DNA of 40,818 bases from a virus. Below, in pieces: positions 5,544-14,161 of this stretch; the first letter of the stretch is position 1; each line of letters begins with the position of its first letter. The notes beneath the pieces are model-generated. The model was not told the DNA's origin, ran no database searches, and saw only the letters and a list, made by a program, of their open reading frames with translations. Made by a program: the position numbers and the translations under genes. The DNA lies in the IMG/VR virus record IMGVR_UViG_3300042902_000079, positions 1 to 40,818 of that record; one strand, given 5' to 3'.

Positions 5544-5577
5544 GAGTAAATGATAAAAAAAGAGGAAACATAGAGGA

Positions 5578-6072
5578 ATGGCAAATCCTAACCCAGAAAA
5601 CAAGATAGACAAGGAAAGGCGAGCCAAGATGCCACCAAGGGGAAGGGATAAACGCATCCTGATACTTGAATCAATCAAGGAGTCTGCGCTTCTTGGCCTT
5701 AGCAAGGATAGCACGAGCGAGCAGGCAGAAAAGGCCGTATTTTCTCACATGGCAAAGGTTGCATTTAAGCCAGAGGATGAGAATCAAGCTAGTCAGTCAA
5801 GCGTGTGCCTAAGCCTGTTAATGAAGAAGGGGTGGCCTGATGTTAAGCCGCAGGATCCACTTATCGAATTCGATTTCGATAGCGATGGCACTCCGCTACA
5901 AAAGGCAAATCAGCTCATGAGCGCCATATCAAATGGGGTAATCCCACCATCCACAGGCCTTAGCCTGATTAACGCCATGGCATCAGTTATGAAGATTGAA
6001 GAGGTGACGGAGATCCGCCAGGAGATTGATCGCATCAAAGAGAAGTTGGGCATAGCCGATGTCAATCCTTAA
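5578..6072 (+). CDS. Probable terminase small subunit
   Basis: 164 aa from ATG 5578 with AGAGG. It opens with NPENKIDKERRAKMPPRGRD, a basic segment shared by a phage family that sits directly before large terminases, and ends in a helical, possibly coiled-coil segment (EEVTEIRQEIDRIKEKL). It overlaps the large terminase gene by 14 bp. It is not visibly related to P22 gp3, so the role (pac-site recognition and nuclease loading) rests on position, size and the associated family. Confidence 0.65.
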   Translation: MANPNPENKIDKERRAKMPPRGRDKRILILESIKESALLGLSKDSTSEQAEKAVFSHMAKVAFKPEDENQASQSSVCLSLLMKKGWPDVKPQDPLIEFDFDSDGTPLQKANQLMSAISNGVIPPSTGLSLINAMASVMKIEEVTEIRQEIDRIKEKLGIADVNP

Positions 6073-7762
6073 GCGAGAGCTGAAGCGCATAAAGCCATTG
6101 GCTGACGCTGCTAGCGGAACACTGAAACCGACCATATATGGCGTTATAGATCGCGTTGATAAGGTTGATGGCAAGCTCATACCCAATATCATCCGCAGGT
6201 GGGAGGGAACTATCGGCTCAATGGTTCCCACCGATAAGGAGCCAACCGTGCTTCTAGTACCAAAGCTGGAACCTTTCATTCTCAAGCAGAAGAAATACAA
6301 GCTGCTGTTCGGTGGTCGCGGTGGCATGAAGACGCGCTTTGCGCAGAACGTATTTGCTGCTGAGGTGCATTCTACTGCTTGTAAGAATTACGTCCTGCGT
6401 GAGCGCATGACCGCTTTAAAGGAATCGGTTTACTCAGGCATAGAGACGACCATCAAGAAGATGGGTCTATCTGGCTTCATCCCTGTTCCGTCTAAGTGGG
6501 AGATACGTAATACTAATGGCGGGAAGTTCGTGTTTGGTGGTATGCAGAACATCATCGACATGAAGGGTACGGCAGACTTCAAGCGGTTCCTGATGGAAGA
6601 GGCAGAGAAGACCAAGCAGTCCACCATCGACACTCTGGGGCCTACGTTGCGAGAGGTTCCTGGCGCTGAATTATGGTATCTCTGGAACACTGGCTCAAGC
6701 CAAGACCCAATGAGCAAAGAGTTCATCATCCCGTATCAGGCTGAGCTAGATAAGCGCGGATTCTATGAGGATGAGCACCACATGATCGTCCGCCTGACAT
6801 TCGAGGATAACCCTTGGTTTGAGTATGACGAGTCATTGCAGCAAGAGCTAGATAAGGACAGATCAAAGGTTAAGCGAGGCATAATGACTCAATCCAGATT
6901 CGATGGCATCTGGTATGGCAAGTTCAACGATGATGTTACCAACTCCGTTATCAGTGAGGACTGGTTTAAGGCCTGCATTGACGCCCACAGGAAGCTTGGC
7001 TTTGAGCGGAGAGGGGCGATCACATCGGCATGTGACCCATCCGACACAGGAAACGACCCGTGTGGGTTCGTATCTCGCCAGGGCGTGGTGTTCTTCGATG
7101 TTACCGAGATAGAGGCAGAGAACGGAAACCGCAAGATGGACGAGGCGTGTAAGCGAGCCACCATGAATGGATCTGACTCATTCGGATATGATGCTGACGG
7201 ACTTGGCGCCACTCTGCGCGATAACGTTGACAAGTCATTCGGTGGGCGCAACGTCAACGTATACGCATACAAGGGCTCTAGCGCAATACACAACCCTGAA
7301 GCTCCATTCAAGAGCGAGACGGCCAACCTTACAAACACCAAGACCAATTTGAAGAACAAGGATGTGCTCTACAACAAGAAGGCGCAGAACGTCATCAGCT
7401 TCGCTGAGAGGGTGTTCAGGACGTGGGAGGCCGTTGTTGAAGGGAAATATCACGACCCTGATACCCTGGTTAGCTTCGAGTCTTACGATCCAAAAACTGG
7501 CATTGGCATCAAGCCTGACATGATGGAGAAGTTAAAGGCTGAAGCGGCCAAGACCCCAATCAAGCCAGGAGACACTGTAAGGTTCTACACCAAGGATGAG
7601 CTGAGAAAGGGCATTAGCTTGCCAGACGGTAGCAGGCTAAAGATCCCATCCCCTAACCTGTTTGATGCGGCAGTGTTATCATTTGACAAAGCCAGTATAA
7701 TCAGCTTTAGGAAAGAGATTGACGTTTCTGAGCTATACGTCACAACAGTTACGGGGTGGTAA
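6059..7762 (+). CDS. Terminase large subunit (ATPase-nuclease)
   Basis: 567 aa. The packaging ATPase has Walker A GGRGGMKT at residues 85-92 and Walker B RFLMEEAEK around 176-184, after DMKGTADFK. The C-terminal RNase H-like nuclease begins near SACDPSDTGNDPCGF, where the first catalytic Asp is expected. The overall look is the Terminase_3/PBSX type used by Sf6- and P22-like phages. The N-terminus is longer than usual, with about 65 residues before the ATPase core. Headful cutting is consistent with the circular permutation implied by the terminal overlap. Confidence 0.95.
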   Translation: MSILKRELKRIKPLADAASGTLKPTIYGVIDRVDKVDGKLIPNIIRRWEGTIGSMVPTDKEPTVLLVPKLEPFILKQKKYKLLFGGRGGMKTRFAQNVFAAEVHSTACKNYVLRERMTALKESVYSGIETTIKKMGLSGFIPVPSKWEIRNTNGGKFVFGGMQNIIDMKGTADFKRFLMEEAEKTKQSTIDTLGPTLREVPGAELWYLWNTGSSQDPMSKEFIIPYQAELDKRGFYEDEHHMIVRLTFEDNPWFEYDESLQQELDKDRSKVKRGIMTQSRFDGIWYGKFNDDVTNSVISEDWFKACIDAHRKLGFERRGAITSACDPSDTGNDPCGFVSRQGVVFFDVTEIEAENGNRKMDEACKRATMNGSDSFGYDADGLGATLRDNVDKSFGGRNVNVYAYKGSSAIHNPEAPFKSETANLTNTKTNLKNKDVLYNKKAQNVISFAERVFRTWEAVVEGKYHDPDTLVSFESYDPKTGIGIKPDMMEKLKAEAAKTPIKPGDTVRFYTKDELRKGISLPDGSRLKIPSPNLFDAAVLSFDKASIISFRKEIDVSELYVTTVTGW

Positions 7763-7765
7763 TAC

Positions 7766-9862
7766 ATGCAATCGCACGAAAAAATGATGGAGCATTACCG
7801 CTCCGCTTCGTCTGATACGACAATGCGCGACCAGTGCAACCTGGACATGCAGAGATTCTTCATTGACGGTGAATGGTGGTCAGGTTCAAGTCGGTACGCC
7901 GAGCCTTTCAAGAATAGGCCACGCCCAGAGTTCAACCGCATCTGGAAGAACATCAATCGGCTGATTGGTGACATCAATGACATGGAGTTGAATGCCGTCA
8001 TCATGGGTAACTCATCTGATGCCAGCGATGATGATGCCGTCCTGCTGCAGAAGCGGTGGCGCCATGACTTCCAATCTTCTGACGGCATTGAGGCAAGTGA
8101 GACGGCCACCATGGAGGCTATCGTCGGCGGGTTCGGGGCGCTGAAGATCATCACCAAGTACGAGAATGAGGAAAATCCGGACGACAATGAGCAGTATGCC
8201 TGCCTGGAGATAGTCCACTCCGCCGCAACATCCATCTATTTCGATGCTGGGGCAATACGCAAGGACAAGTCTGACGCTCGATGGGGGTGGCACCTGTCAC
8301 GGGTTAATCGTGATCGCCTGGAGGAAGACTTCGACGTAGACAGTATTTGCAGTTTTGGTAATCCGGTAGCAAATGAGTCGCGCAACCTTGATACCAATCG
8401 CGATGTCTATGTCGCTCACTACTATGAGGTCATTGAGAAGAATGTAACCACATACGACTTCTCTGCTCTTGTTCCAGGCCTAGAGATAACCAGTGGCGAT
8501 GGCATTACCGATGCAGCCGGCGCAACCTACACCCGCGATGAGCTGAAAGAGATCCGCGCAGAGTACGAACTGCAAGTTGGTGAGATGGCGCCGACCACTC
8601 GACGCAAGGTTAAGTACGTAGAGTACGCCCTGGCTGATGGCGAGAAGTACCTGACCAAGCCGCAGCGCCTGCCGTTTAAGCGAGTGCCAATCATCCCGCG
8701 CTATGGGTATTATGCCGTGGTTGATGGTCAGGAATACTATTGCGGCGAGGTGCGCAAGAACACTGACGCCGAGATGTTCCATAACATGTTTGGGTCTATC
8801 CTTGCCCAGGTTGCATCTGCGCCTCAGGTAACAAAGCCGGAGTACGCGCCAGAGCAGATTTCCCGCCATGCCAATCAGCGCTCAAGGGCTGATATAGACA
8901 ACGTTCCGTTCCTGCTTAGTGACCCTATTCGTGATGTGAGTGATAACCCAATCCACTTTGGGCCAGTTGGTTATCAGCAGCCTCCGCAACTTGGCAGCGG
9001 CGCTGCAACGTTCGGGCAGTTCCTGCAAGAGACTATCGCAACTAATGGCGGAACAGGTCAGGCAACGCTTCCATCAAACACCTCTGGCGCCGCGATACAG
9101 AGCGTGAACGACAGGCAAGATGATGCGTTCCTGCCAATCGTGAAGAACGTCCTGCACTCATGCAAGGCCACTTGTGAGGCGTGGATACCGGCAGCCCAGA
9201 GGCTTTACTTCTCTAACTCCCGCCAGATAAGCGTAATTGAGGGCAATGGAGAGATAGCCAAGATAACCACGCTGGAGATGGGTGACACCGAAGATGGCGG
9301 TTACGGCCCGAGCAAGAACACTGCCAAGGGTCGCTATGCGGTAAAGGTTGAGCAGGGGGAGGCATACAAGACCAGCAAAGAGCGCCAGATTGAAGTCAAC
9401 CTTCAGATGATACAGATGGCTGGCGCTGATGCTGAGTATGCGCAATTGCTTGCCTACAACACCATGACGCTGACTGACGGAGAGGGTGGCGACCGGATGC
9501 GAATGATTGCCCGCCTGCGCGAGATTGATTCCATCCTCTCAATGGGCTATCCAATCCAGCTATTCGACTTCGCCGAGGATGAGCAACAGTTCATCCAGTA
9601 CCGACAGCAACAGATGGAGCAACAGGCTAACTCGCAAGACAACCCAGCAATGGCATTGGCTCAGGCGGAAATGCTTAAGGGTCAGGCCGCCCAGGTTGAA
9701 GCCGAATCCAGCATGATGAGCCAGCAGATTAACGCCTACAACGCAGAGACCAAGCGAATGCAGGTGGGCATTGATGCAGAGAAGGCCGGAGCTGACATCA
9801 ACATCAAGCAGGCCGACCTTAAGCTTAAAGCGCTAGGGCAGGCAGGAAAGATGATCCAGTAA
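7766..9862 (+). CDS. Portal protein (P22 gp1-like)
   Basis: 698 aa, close to P22 portal size (725). It forms the dodecameric vertex ring through which DNA enters and leaves. Family signs: the N-terminal QCNLDMQRFFIDGEWWSGS and RPRPEFNRIWKNINRLIGD blocks, and a Gln-rich helical C-terminus (about 610-698) that would build the barrel seen in P22. The ATG at 7766 follows GGGGTGG by seven bases and lies 3 bp after the terminase stop. An intrinsic terminator follows at once, which is unusual because scaffold and coat normally follow in the same operon. Confidence 0.93.
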   Translation: MQSHEKMMEHYRSASSDTTMRDQCNLDMQRFFIDGEWWSGSSRYAEPFKNRPRPEFNRIWKNINRLIGDINDMELNAVIMGNSSDASDDDAVLLQKRWRHDFQSSDGIEASETATMEAIVGGFGALKIITKYENEENPDDNEQYACLEIVHSAATSIYFDAGAIRKDKSDARWGWHLSRVNRDRLEEDFDVDSICSFGNPVANESRNLDTNRDVYVAHYYEVIEKNVTTYDFSALVPGLEITSGDGITDAAGATYTRDELKEIRAEYELQVGEMAPTTRRKVKYVEYALADGEKYLTKPQRLPFKRVPIIPRYGYYAVVDGQEYYCGEVRKNTDAEMFHNMFGSILAQVASAPQVTKPEYAPEQISRHANQRSRADIDNVPFLLSDPIRDVSDNPIHFGPVGYQQPPQLGSGAATFGQFLQETIATNGGTGQATLPSNTSGAAIQSVNDRQDDAFLPIVKNVLHSCKATCEAWIPAAQRLYFSNSRQISVIEGNGEIAKITTLEMGDTEDGGYGPSKNTAKGRYAVKVEQGEAYKTSKERQIEVNLQMIQMAGADAEYAQLLAYNTMTLTDGEGGDRMRMIARLREIDSILSMGYPIQLFDFAEDEQQFIQYRQQQMEQQANSQDNPAMALAQAEMLKGQAAQVEAESSMMSQQINAYNAETKRMQVGIDAEKAGADINIKQADLKLKALGQAGKMIQ

Positions 9863-9867
9863 AAGAA

Positions 9868-9890
9868 AAGGCCCCGTGATGGGGCCTTGT
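9868..9890 (+). terminator. Terminator between portal and the minus-strand island
   Basis: AAGGCCCC (9868-9875) and GGGGCCTT (9881-9888) with loop GTGAT, followed by a T-rich TTGTTATT. On the minus strand the stem is followed by CTTTTCTTTTACTGG, so it may stop both directions. Confidence 0.8.
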
Positions 9891-9895
9891 TATTG

Positions 9896-9976
9896 CTAAG
9901 CTGGATTCATGATAAGAGTTATCATAGCTCCGATCGCTAATATTACCAACATTCTTGCCAGCCAATCTAAGTCCAT
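9896..9976 (-). CDS. 26-aa membrane microprotein
   Basis: A tiny frame on the minus strand with a good ribosome site (AAGGTG, seven bases before ATG). The peptide is one hydrophobic helix, roughly MLVILAIGAMITLIM, with charges only at the N-terminus. It is the last gene of the minus-strand island, 15 bp after the stop of the 284-aa gene and just before the portal terminator. Its size and placement recall toxin-like or superinfection-control peptides, but nothing identifies it. Confidence 0.6.
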   Translation of the reverse strand: MDLDWLARMLVILAIGAMITLIMNPA

Positions 9977-9991
9977 AACATCACCTTATTG

Positions 9992-10846
9992 TTATGGGCG
10001 GCGGATGAAGCGGAACTTGCTGGATGTGCACCACTTACTGCCTTCGCCAGGCGGCTGAAAACGAAACGGTCTTTCTCCATCGTAATCTTTTGGCTCCATT
10101 TCGGTAATAAAGCCAATCATCACACCTGCGTAGCACTTTGCCTTAACCTCATCCCCAACCCGCAAATCCCGCCAGTCGGTAATCGCCAGCTCTGGCTCTT
10201 TCTTTGCGGTGATTGGTGCCACAAGCAATCCAAGCGCTTCACCTGCCAACTCAAGCGCTTTCAGCTTAGCATCCGCATCAGCCTTCGCATTATCAGCCTC
10301 CTCCTGCTTGCGCTCGGCGTAGTCCTTGGCGTTTCGGTAGTCGGTTGCCAGCTGCTCGATGGTTGTTTTGGCTTCCGGCTCCGAAATTGACCGCATAACA
10401 GACTTGCAGAATTCAGGCTTCGCTTGCTCCGGCTTGTGCGGGCGGAATGCCTTAACACCAAGATCGCCAGTGTAGGTAAATGAATACCCTCCAGCTAGAA
10501 CACCAGCCTCTTTTCGTCCGTCTCCATAAATAACATCAACAATCGATCCAGCTATTGGTTTGTTTTTCTCATTTAGCTCAATCCAACCATCAGCATCCGG
10601 CGCTTGGTAAAGGTGGAAGTATTCGGCGCGGGATAGGCATGACTGATGCCAGTTGCTAAGCCTTGATACCTTTATTGGTACTGTCGAAGTTGCTGAACCT
10701 TGCCAGAAAGAACCTGATTTGTGCGGCTTATTGACATAGAAGTATATAAAACCGTTTCGTTCTTGCGCTGCAAACTCCCCATCACGCCACTCGCCATTCT
10801 CGCAGATGATGCGGGCCAGCTCTCTTTTGCTGTTGCTGATTTTCAT
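9992..10846 (-). CDS. Modular early-type phage protein
   Basis: 284 aa. The start at 10846 was chosen for GGAG eight bases upstream and an ATGA overlap with the zinc-finger gene before it. The N-terminal domain (SKRELARIICENGEW ... SRAEYFHLYQAP) is a family seen in prophages of aquatic Gammaproteobacteria. The central part is a coiled coil (DYRNAKDYAERKQEEADNAK). The C-terminal beta-rich part has ITDWRDLRVGDEV and FRFIRRP. Such mosaic proteins normally sit in the early left arm, not between portal and scaffold. No catalytic motif is visible. Confidence 0.75.
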   Translation of the reverse strand: MKISNSKRELARIICENGEWRDGEFAAQERNGFIYFYVNKPHKSGSFWQGSATSTVPIKVSRLSNWHQSCLSRAEYFHLYQAPDADGWIELNEKNKPIAGSIVDVIYGDGRKEAGVLAGGYSFTYTGDLGVKAFRPHKPEQAKPEFCKSVMRSISEPEAKTTIEQLATDYRNAKDYAERKQEEADNAKADADAKLKALELAGEALGLLVAPITAKKEPELAITDWRDLRVGDEVKAKCYAGVMIGFITEMEPKDYDGERPFRFQPPGEGSKWCTSSKFRFIRRP

Positions 10847-10971
10847 CGCTTCATCTCCATCTTTTTGCTGTCTCGAAACTTCTTCTGCCTGCACTTGTCA
10901 GAGCAGTATTTGGCGTTACTCTGCATCCTCTGCGTCTTGCCGCAGACTGGGCAGGTTAGGTCTTGTGGCAT
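10843..10971 (-). CDS. 42-aa zinc-finger protein
   Basis: The peptide has CPVCGK near the start and KYCSDKCRQKKFRD later: two Cys pairs (CxxC and CxxxC) able to bind one zinc, followed by a basic tail. This is the short treble-clef/zinc-ribbon form found in phage and plasmid accessory genes. It overlaps the preceding gene by 16 bp and the following one by an ATGA, so it is embedded in the island operon. DNA or protein binding is inferred from the fold type. Confidence 0.75.
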   Translation of the reverse strand: MPQDLTCPVCGKTQRMQSNAKYCSDKCRQKKFRDSKKMEMKR

Positions 10972-11228
10972 GTGCGCCCCAGCTCTGCAAGGAGTGCGCC
11001 AGCCCTTATGGCTCGCTGTATTGCCTCGATGGCTGCTGCTGCCCTAATCTCATCAAGCGCATCATTCCAGTCAACCTGCCTTCCAAGTAGCTCGCAAGCT
11101 GACTCTTGGCTTACGCGCATTTCCATCTCTGGCAAAGTTGCAGCCATCATCTCGCGCTTGGTTAGACCACCAAAGATGTCGCCACCATTGGATTGAGTTG
11201 GCATCGCTGCCATATCTGCATCATTCAT
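10956..11228 (-). CDS. Small phage protein of the GLTKREMMAA type
   Basis: 90 aa, starting in a TGATG overlap, with GAGGAG upstream. The stretch GGLTKREMMAATLP resembles the GMTLRDYFAAKA motif of a widespread but uncharacterised family of small phage early proteins, usually with the Ala-rich C-terminal helix also seen here (DEIRAAAAIEAIQRAIRAGA). No function is known. Confidence 0.7.
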   Translation of the reverse strand: MNDADMAAMPTQSNGGDIFGGLTKREMMAATLPEMEMRVSQESACELLGRQVDWNDALDEIRAAAAIEAIQRAIRAGALLAELGRTCHKT

Positions 11229-11494
11229 CACTTCATCTCCTCATCAAGCCCAAGTCTCTGCATTTCTTGTTTTGCCAAGTGCATCCTGTACATGGCTTCA
11301 ACTTGGAAGCCGGGAGTGTAATCTCCTGAGTCTTCAAAAACCCAAAAAGCATATGCGCTAGGCTTAAATACATTTCGCTCAACCTGCTTTAGGTACAGTG
11401 AGCTGATAGATCTGCACTTAACCTTTGCAACAATCCCAAATTCACTTTTGCCAACCAACTTGAAATCACTTAAGCATTCAAACATGTCATTCAT
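11228..11494 (-). CDS. Hypothetical 88-aa protein
   Basis: ATG with CAGGAG six bases upstream, and a stop overlapping the next start by one base. It is a mixed alpha/beta soluble protein with no recognised motif. It is the second gene of the island and probably cotranscribed from the promoter near 11760. Confidence 0.65.
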   Translation of the reverse strand: MNDMFECLSDFKLVGKSEFGIVAKVKCRSISSLYLKQVERNVFKPSAYAFWVFEDSGDYTPGFQVEAMYRMHLAKQEMQRLGLDEEMK

Positions 11495-11534
11495 CTCCTG
11501 CGTTGTTGGTTTGTTACTGTATTGCCTTACTCAA

Positions 11535-11717
11535 TCACAGCCTAGCTATTGATTCGACGGCCACATCTCCACGGTGGTTAGCTTTCACCTTGGCTGGCTC
11601 CTTTTCAAACCCATCTGGGGTTGCGCTAATGAAGTATTCATGGGTCTTTCTACCAAGACCTGGATCCTGCAAATCCACATATGCAGATATCTTCACCCAA
11701 TAAAGATTCTTTTCCAT
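11535..11717 (-). CDS. Hypothetical 60-aa protein, first gene of the island
   Basis: Starts at 11717, where AGAGG stands six bases upstream; longer in-frame starts lack a ribosome site and would run through the promoter. The sequence WVKISAYVDLQDPGLGRKTHEYF suggests a small beta-rich protein. No family recognised. It lies about 33 bp downstream of a clear minus-strand promoter. Confidence 0.65.
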   Translation of the reverse strand: MEKNLYWVKISAYVDLQDPGLGRKTHEYFISATPDGFEKEPAKVKANHRGDVAVESIARL

Positions 11718-11749
11718 GCAAGCCTCTCGCTTCGTTGTTGACGCTACAA

Positions 11750-11777
11750 ATAATAACGCAATTTCGTTACGCATCAA
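11750..11777 (-). promoter_or_regulatory. Promoter of the minus-strand island
   Basis: On the minus strand, -35 TTGATG (11777-11772) and -10 TATTAT (11755-11750) are 16 bp apart. The first gene starts at 11717. Confidence 0.6.
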
Positions 11778-11810
11778 GATAAATCTGCGATTATTTTCAC
11801 AAAGCACAAG

Positions 11811-11827
11811 TTGGCGAAATTCGCCAA
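11811..11827. promoter_or_regulatory. Operator-like palindrome between divergent promoters
   Basis: TTGGCGAAATTCGCCAA is a perfect palindrome with 8-bp arms around a central base. It lies 34 bp upstream of the minus promoter's -35 and just before the -35 zone of the plus promoter feeding the scaffold gene. A dimeric repressor or activator site is the natural reading. No second full copy was noticed. Confidence 0.65.
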
Positions 11828-11849
11828 TGTTTGCGCATTCTAACCACGG

Positions 11850-11858
11850 TGATACAAT
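11850..11858 (+). promoter_or_regulatory. Extended -10 promoter for scaffold and coat
   Basis: TGATACAAT is an extended -10 with a poor -35 (TTGCGC at 11831-11836). It shares GGTGnTACAAT with the site at 5533-5543. It is needed because the portal transcript is terminated upstream. Confidence 0.5.
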
Positions 11859-11915
11859 TGCAGTGCCTACCGGAGGATTCCGGATTTCGTTTCACCAGGA
11901 TGACGAGGAAAATAC

Positions 11916-12848
11916 ATGCTGGATTTGGATGATATGCCCAAGACTGAATTCGAGGTTGATCAACCTGCTGGTGCTTTAGCGGGCGCAGCAGAGGAAATCA
12001 ATGGTGACGCTAACGCCACTGACACCGACGAGCCAGGGTTCGAGATTGAGGGTGAAGACCACCATGAAGGGTCTAATGATGGCGTCGAGTTGCGCCGCCG
12101 CAAGGCTGCATTCGCTAAGCAGAAGCAGAAAACCAAAGAGGCCAAAGCTCGCGAGGATGCGGCAATTGCAGAGAGTCAGCGGCTGAAGCAAGAGCTTGAA
12201 GACCTGAAGAAGCAGGTTGGCCAGCTCAAGGTCGGCCCAAAGCCAACCTATGAGTCATGCGGGTACGATGATGCTGTGTATGAGCAGAAGTTGGCGGATT
12301 GGATCGCCAGTGGCAGCAACAAGCAGCAGCAAGCGCCAACCCAGCAGCAGCCACAATCTCAGGCAGGATTTGAGCTTGATCCTGAGATTGAGTTCGAGCA
12401 CGAGGAGGCGGTCTCAGCAATCAAGAAAGCTGGCGTGTCAGACTACGACGACAAGTCAGCCGCCCTGGATGCCGCAATAGTTGACCTTGGCATGAGTCCC
12501 GCAATGGTGCGCGGCCATGTTCGCCAACTCTGCTCGCTGGCTGGCATCGACTCAGGAAAGGCCGAGTACATGCTTGGTCGCAACACTGCCGTAGTGGCTG
12601 AACTGGCAAGTGCCAAGTCACCGCGACAGTTACAGCGAATCCTGCAACGCGAGGCTGACAAGCTCAAGCTCCGGCAGAAACAGAAACTCGACGTCAAACC
12701 AGAACCATCTATATCGTCCAGTGGTTCCGTTGGCAATCTGGACAAGCAGATCGAAAAGGCCCGCAATGCGTGGCGTGATGCAGAACCGCACAATCAGGCC
12801 ACTGCTTGGCAGGAATACCAGCGGATCAAAAAATCCAAATCCAAATAG
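11916..12848 (+). CDS. Scaffolding protein (P22 gp8-like)
   Basis: 310 aa (P22 gp8 is 303). Scaffolds guide coat assembly and then leave the procapsid. The protein is acidic at the N-terminus, with a Lys/Glu/Gln coiled coil about residues 65-110 and Gln-rich linkers. It ends in a basic helix-turn-helix-like tail (RNAWRDAEPHNQATAWQEYQRIKKSKSK contains it), where P22 scaffold binds coat. It lies immediately before the coat gene. Confidence 0.85.
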   Translation: MLDLDDMPKTEFEVDQPAGALAGAAEEINGDANATDTDEPGFEIEGEDHHEGSNDGVELRRRKAAFAKQKQKTKEAKAREDAAIAESQRLKQELEDLKKQVGQLKVGPKPTYESCGYDDAVYEQKLADWIASGSNKQQQAPTQQQPQSQAGFELDPEIEFEHEEAVSAIKKAGVSDYDDKSAALDAAIVDLGMSPAMVRGHVRQLCSLAGIDSGKAEYMLGRNTAVVAELASAKSPRQLQRILQREADKLKLRQKQKLDVKPEPSISSSGSVGNLDKQIEKARNAWRDAEPHNQATAWQEYQRIKKSKSK

Positions 12849-12860
12849 AGGTAAACGAAA

Positions 12861-14117
12861 ATGGCAAACTCATTCGCACATGACAAGATGTGTACCATCT
12901 GGGAAAAGGCGGCCGAAACTACCGGCATGAACATGACGCTCTCCAAAGACTTGGAGACGTATAACATGTCGGATATGGCCGACAAAGACCGCACTGGTGA
13001 CGCCAACAACACCAACTTCGGCTCCGGCAATGGTGATCGCGAGTACATCCCGCAAGAGTACCGCTTTGAAGTTAAGGACGGCATCGAAACTACCGATTCC
13101 GACTTCCAAGCCGTCATTGACCGGATGATCCCAGTCAACCGCATCCGCAGCTTCAACGTGCCTGCAACCATCAAGGCCAAAGAGCTGCAAGACCCGCAGC
13201 GCATCAAGAAGGTTGCCGACGGTTTCGCCCGTGACATCGCCAACAAGATTGACCTGGTGTGTTATCAGGCGATGATCGAGCAGTCCACCATGTTTATCGG
13301 TGTGGATCAGAAGTTCACATTTGAAGCCGGTATCGACGCTGAAACCCTGATGTTGAACCGTGGCCTGTCAAAATTCGACCGCAAGCTGTTCCTGTCAAAC
13401 AGGCACTATGCCTCAGTGGCAAAAGACTTGGGTGCGGCAAGCCGTGATGTGCTGGTACAAGATGCGCTGTCCCGTGCCAAGATTCCTGATCTGGCAACCT
13501 TCAACACCATGCGCTCTGACTACCTGCTGAATCTTGCAGGAAACACCGAGGCAACCATCGAGGTGAACGGCAACCAGTCGCACACCGTGGCAACCTTTGG
13601 TTCTGACGGCTTCTATCAAGACAACCGATCCATGACCCTGGCGCTGACCAACGCCACCACAGCCAACATGCCTGTCGGCACCAAGTTCACCATCGTCGGT
13701 GTGAACGCAGTGCACCCAGAGACCCGCCAAGACACCGGTACTCTGATGACCTTCACCGTCATCAAGGCAGTCAACGGAGCTCCGGTTATTCAGCCTGCAA
13801 TCGTGAAGGATGGCCCTTACCAGAACTGTAGCGCCCAAGCGGCGACCGGCGCTGACGTGGTTATCCTAAACAAGAAGACTGACGCACCGTCCCTGTTCTA
13901 CACCCCGGAGTCTACCGTTATCGTTCCAGGTAACGTGCCGGTGATTGGTGATGGCGTTAAAACCATGACCCTGACCACCGAGAACGGCATCCCGATGACC
14001 ATGGTTTACTGGTACGATGGCCACAAGATGCAGTACAACATGAAGGCGGTGTTCAACTTCGACGTTCAAGTCGTGTACCCGAACATGCTGGGCATGATTA
14101 TGGCTAACCAAGCCTAA
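12861..14117 (+). CDS. Major coat protein (P22 gp5-like)
   Basis: 418 aa (P22 coat 430). HK97-fold shell protein. The order of blocks fits the P22 coat family: an N-terminal helix, LDTYN-type regions replaced here by GNGDREYIPQEYRFEV, KLFLSNRHYASVAKDLG near residue 175, then the inserted beta domain about 225-340 (VGTKFTIVGVNAVHPETRQD, APVIQPAIV). The C-terminus reads NFDVQVVYPNMLGMI. Start has AGGTAAACGAAA upstream. Confidence 0.9.
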   Translation: MANSFAHDKMCTIWEKAAETTGMNMTLSKDLETYNMSDMADKDRTGDANNTNFGSGNGDREYIPQEYRFEVKDGIETTDSDFQAVIDRMIPVNRIRSFNVPATIKAKELQDPQRIKKVADGFARDIANKIDLVCYQAMIEQSTMFIGVDQKFTFEAGIDAETLMLNRGLSKFDRKLFLSNRHYASVAKDLGAASRDVLVQDALSRAKIPDLATFNTMRSDYLLNLAGNTEATIEVNGNQSHTVATFGSDGFYQDNRSMTLALTNATTANMPVGTKFTIVGVNAVHPETRQDTGTLMTFTVIKAVNGAPVIQPAIVKDGPYQNCSAQAATGADVVILNKKTDAPSLFYTPESTVIVPGNVPVIGDGVKTMTLTTENGIPMTMVYWYDGHKMQYNMKAVFNFDVQVVYPNMLGMIMANQA

Positions 14118-14125
14118 CAAGATGG

Positions 14126-14141
14126 GGGGGCTTCGGCCCCC
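14126..14141 (+). other. Stable UUCG hairpin after the coat gene
   Basis: GGGGGC-TTCG-GCCCCC with no T-run. It could stabilise the coat mRNA or attenuate downstream expression without full termination. Confidence 0.6.
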
Positions 14142-14161
14142 TCTAATATATCGAGGTTGCT

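Noticed and set aside
12001-12930. Long reverse and alternative frames across scaffold and coat genes
   Set aside because: They lack ribosome sites and protein-like composition and are shadows of the clear virion genes.
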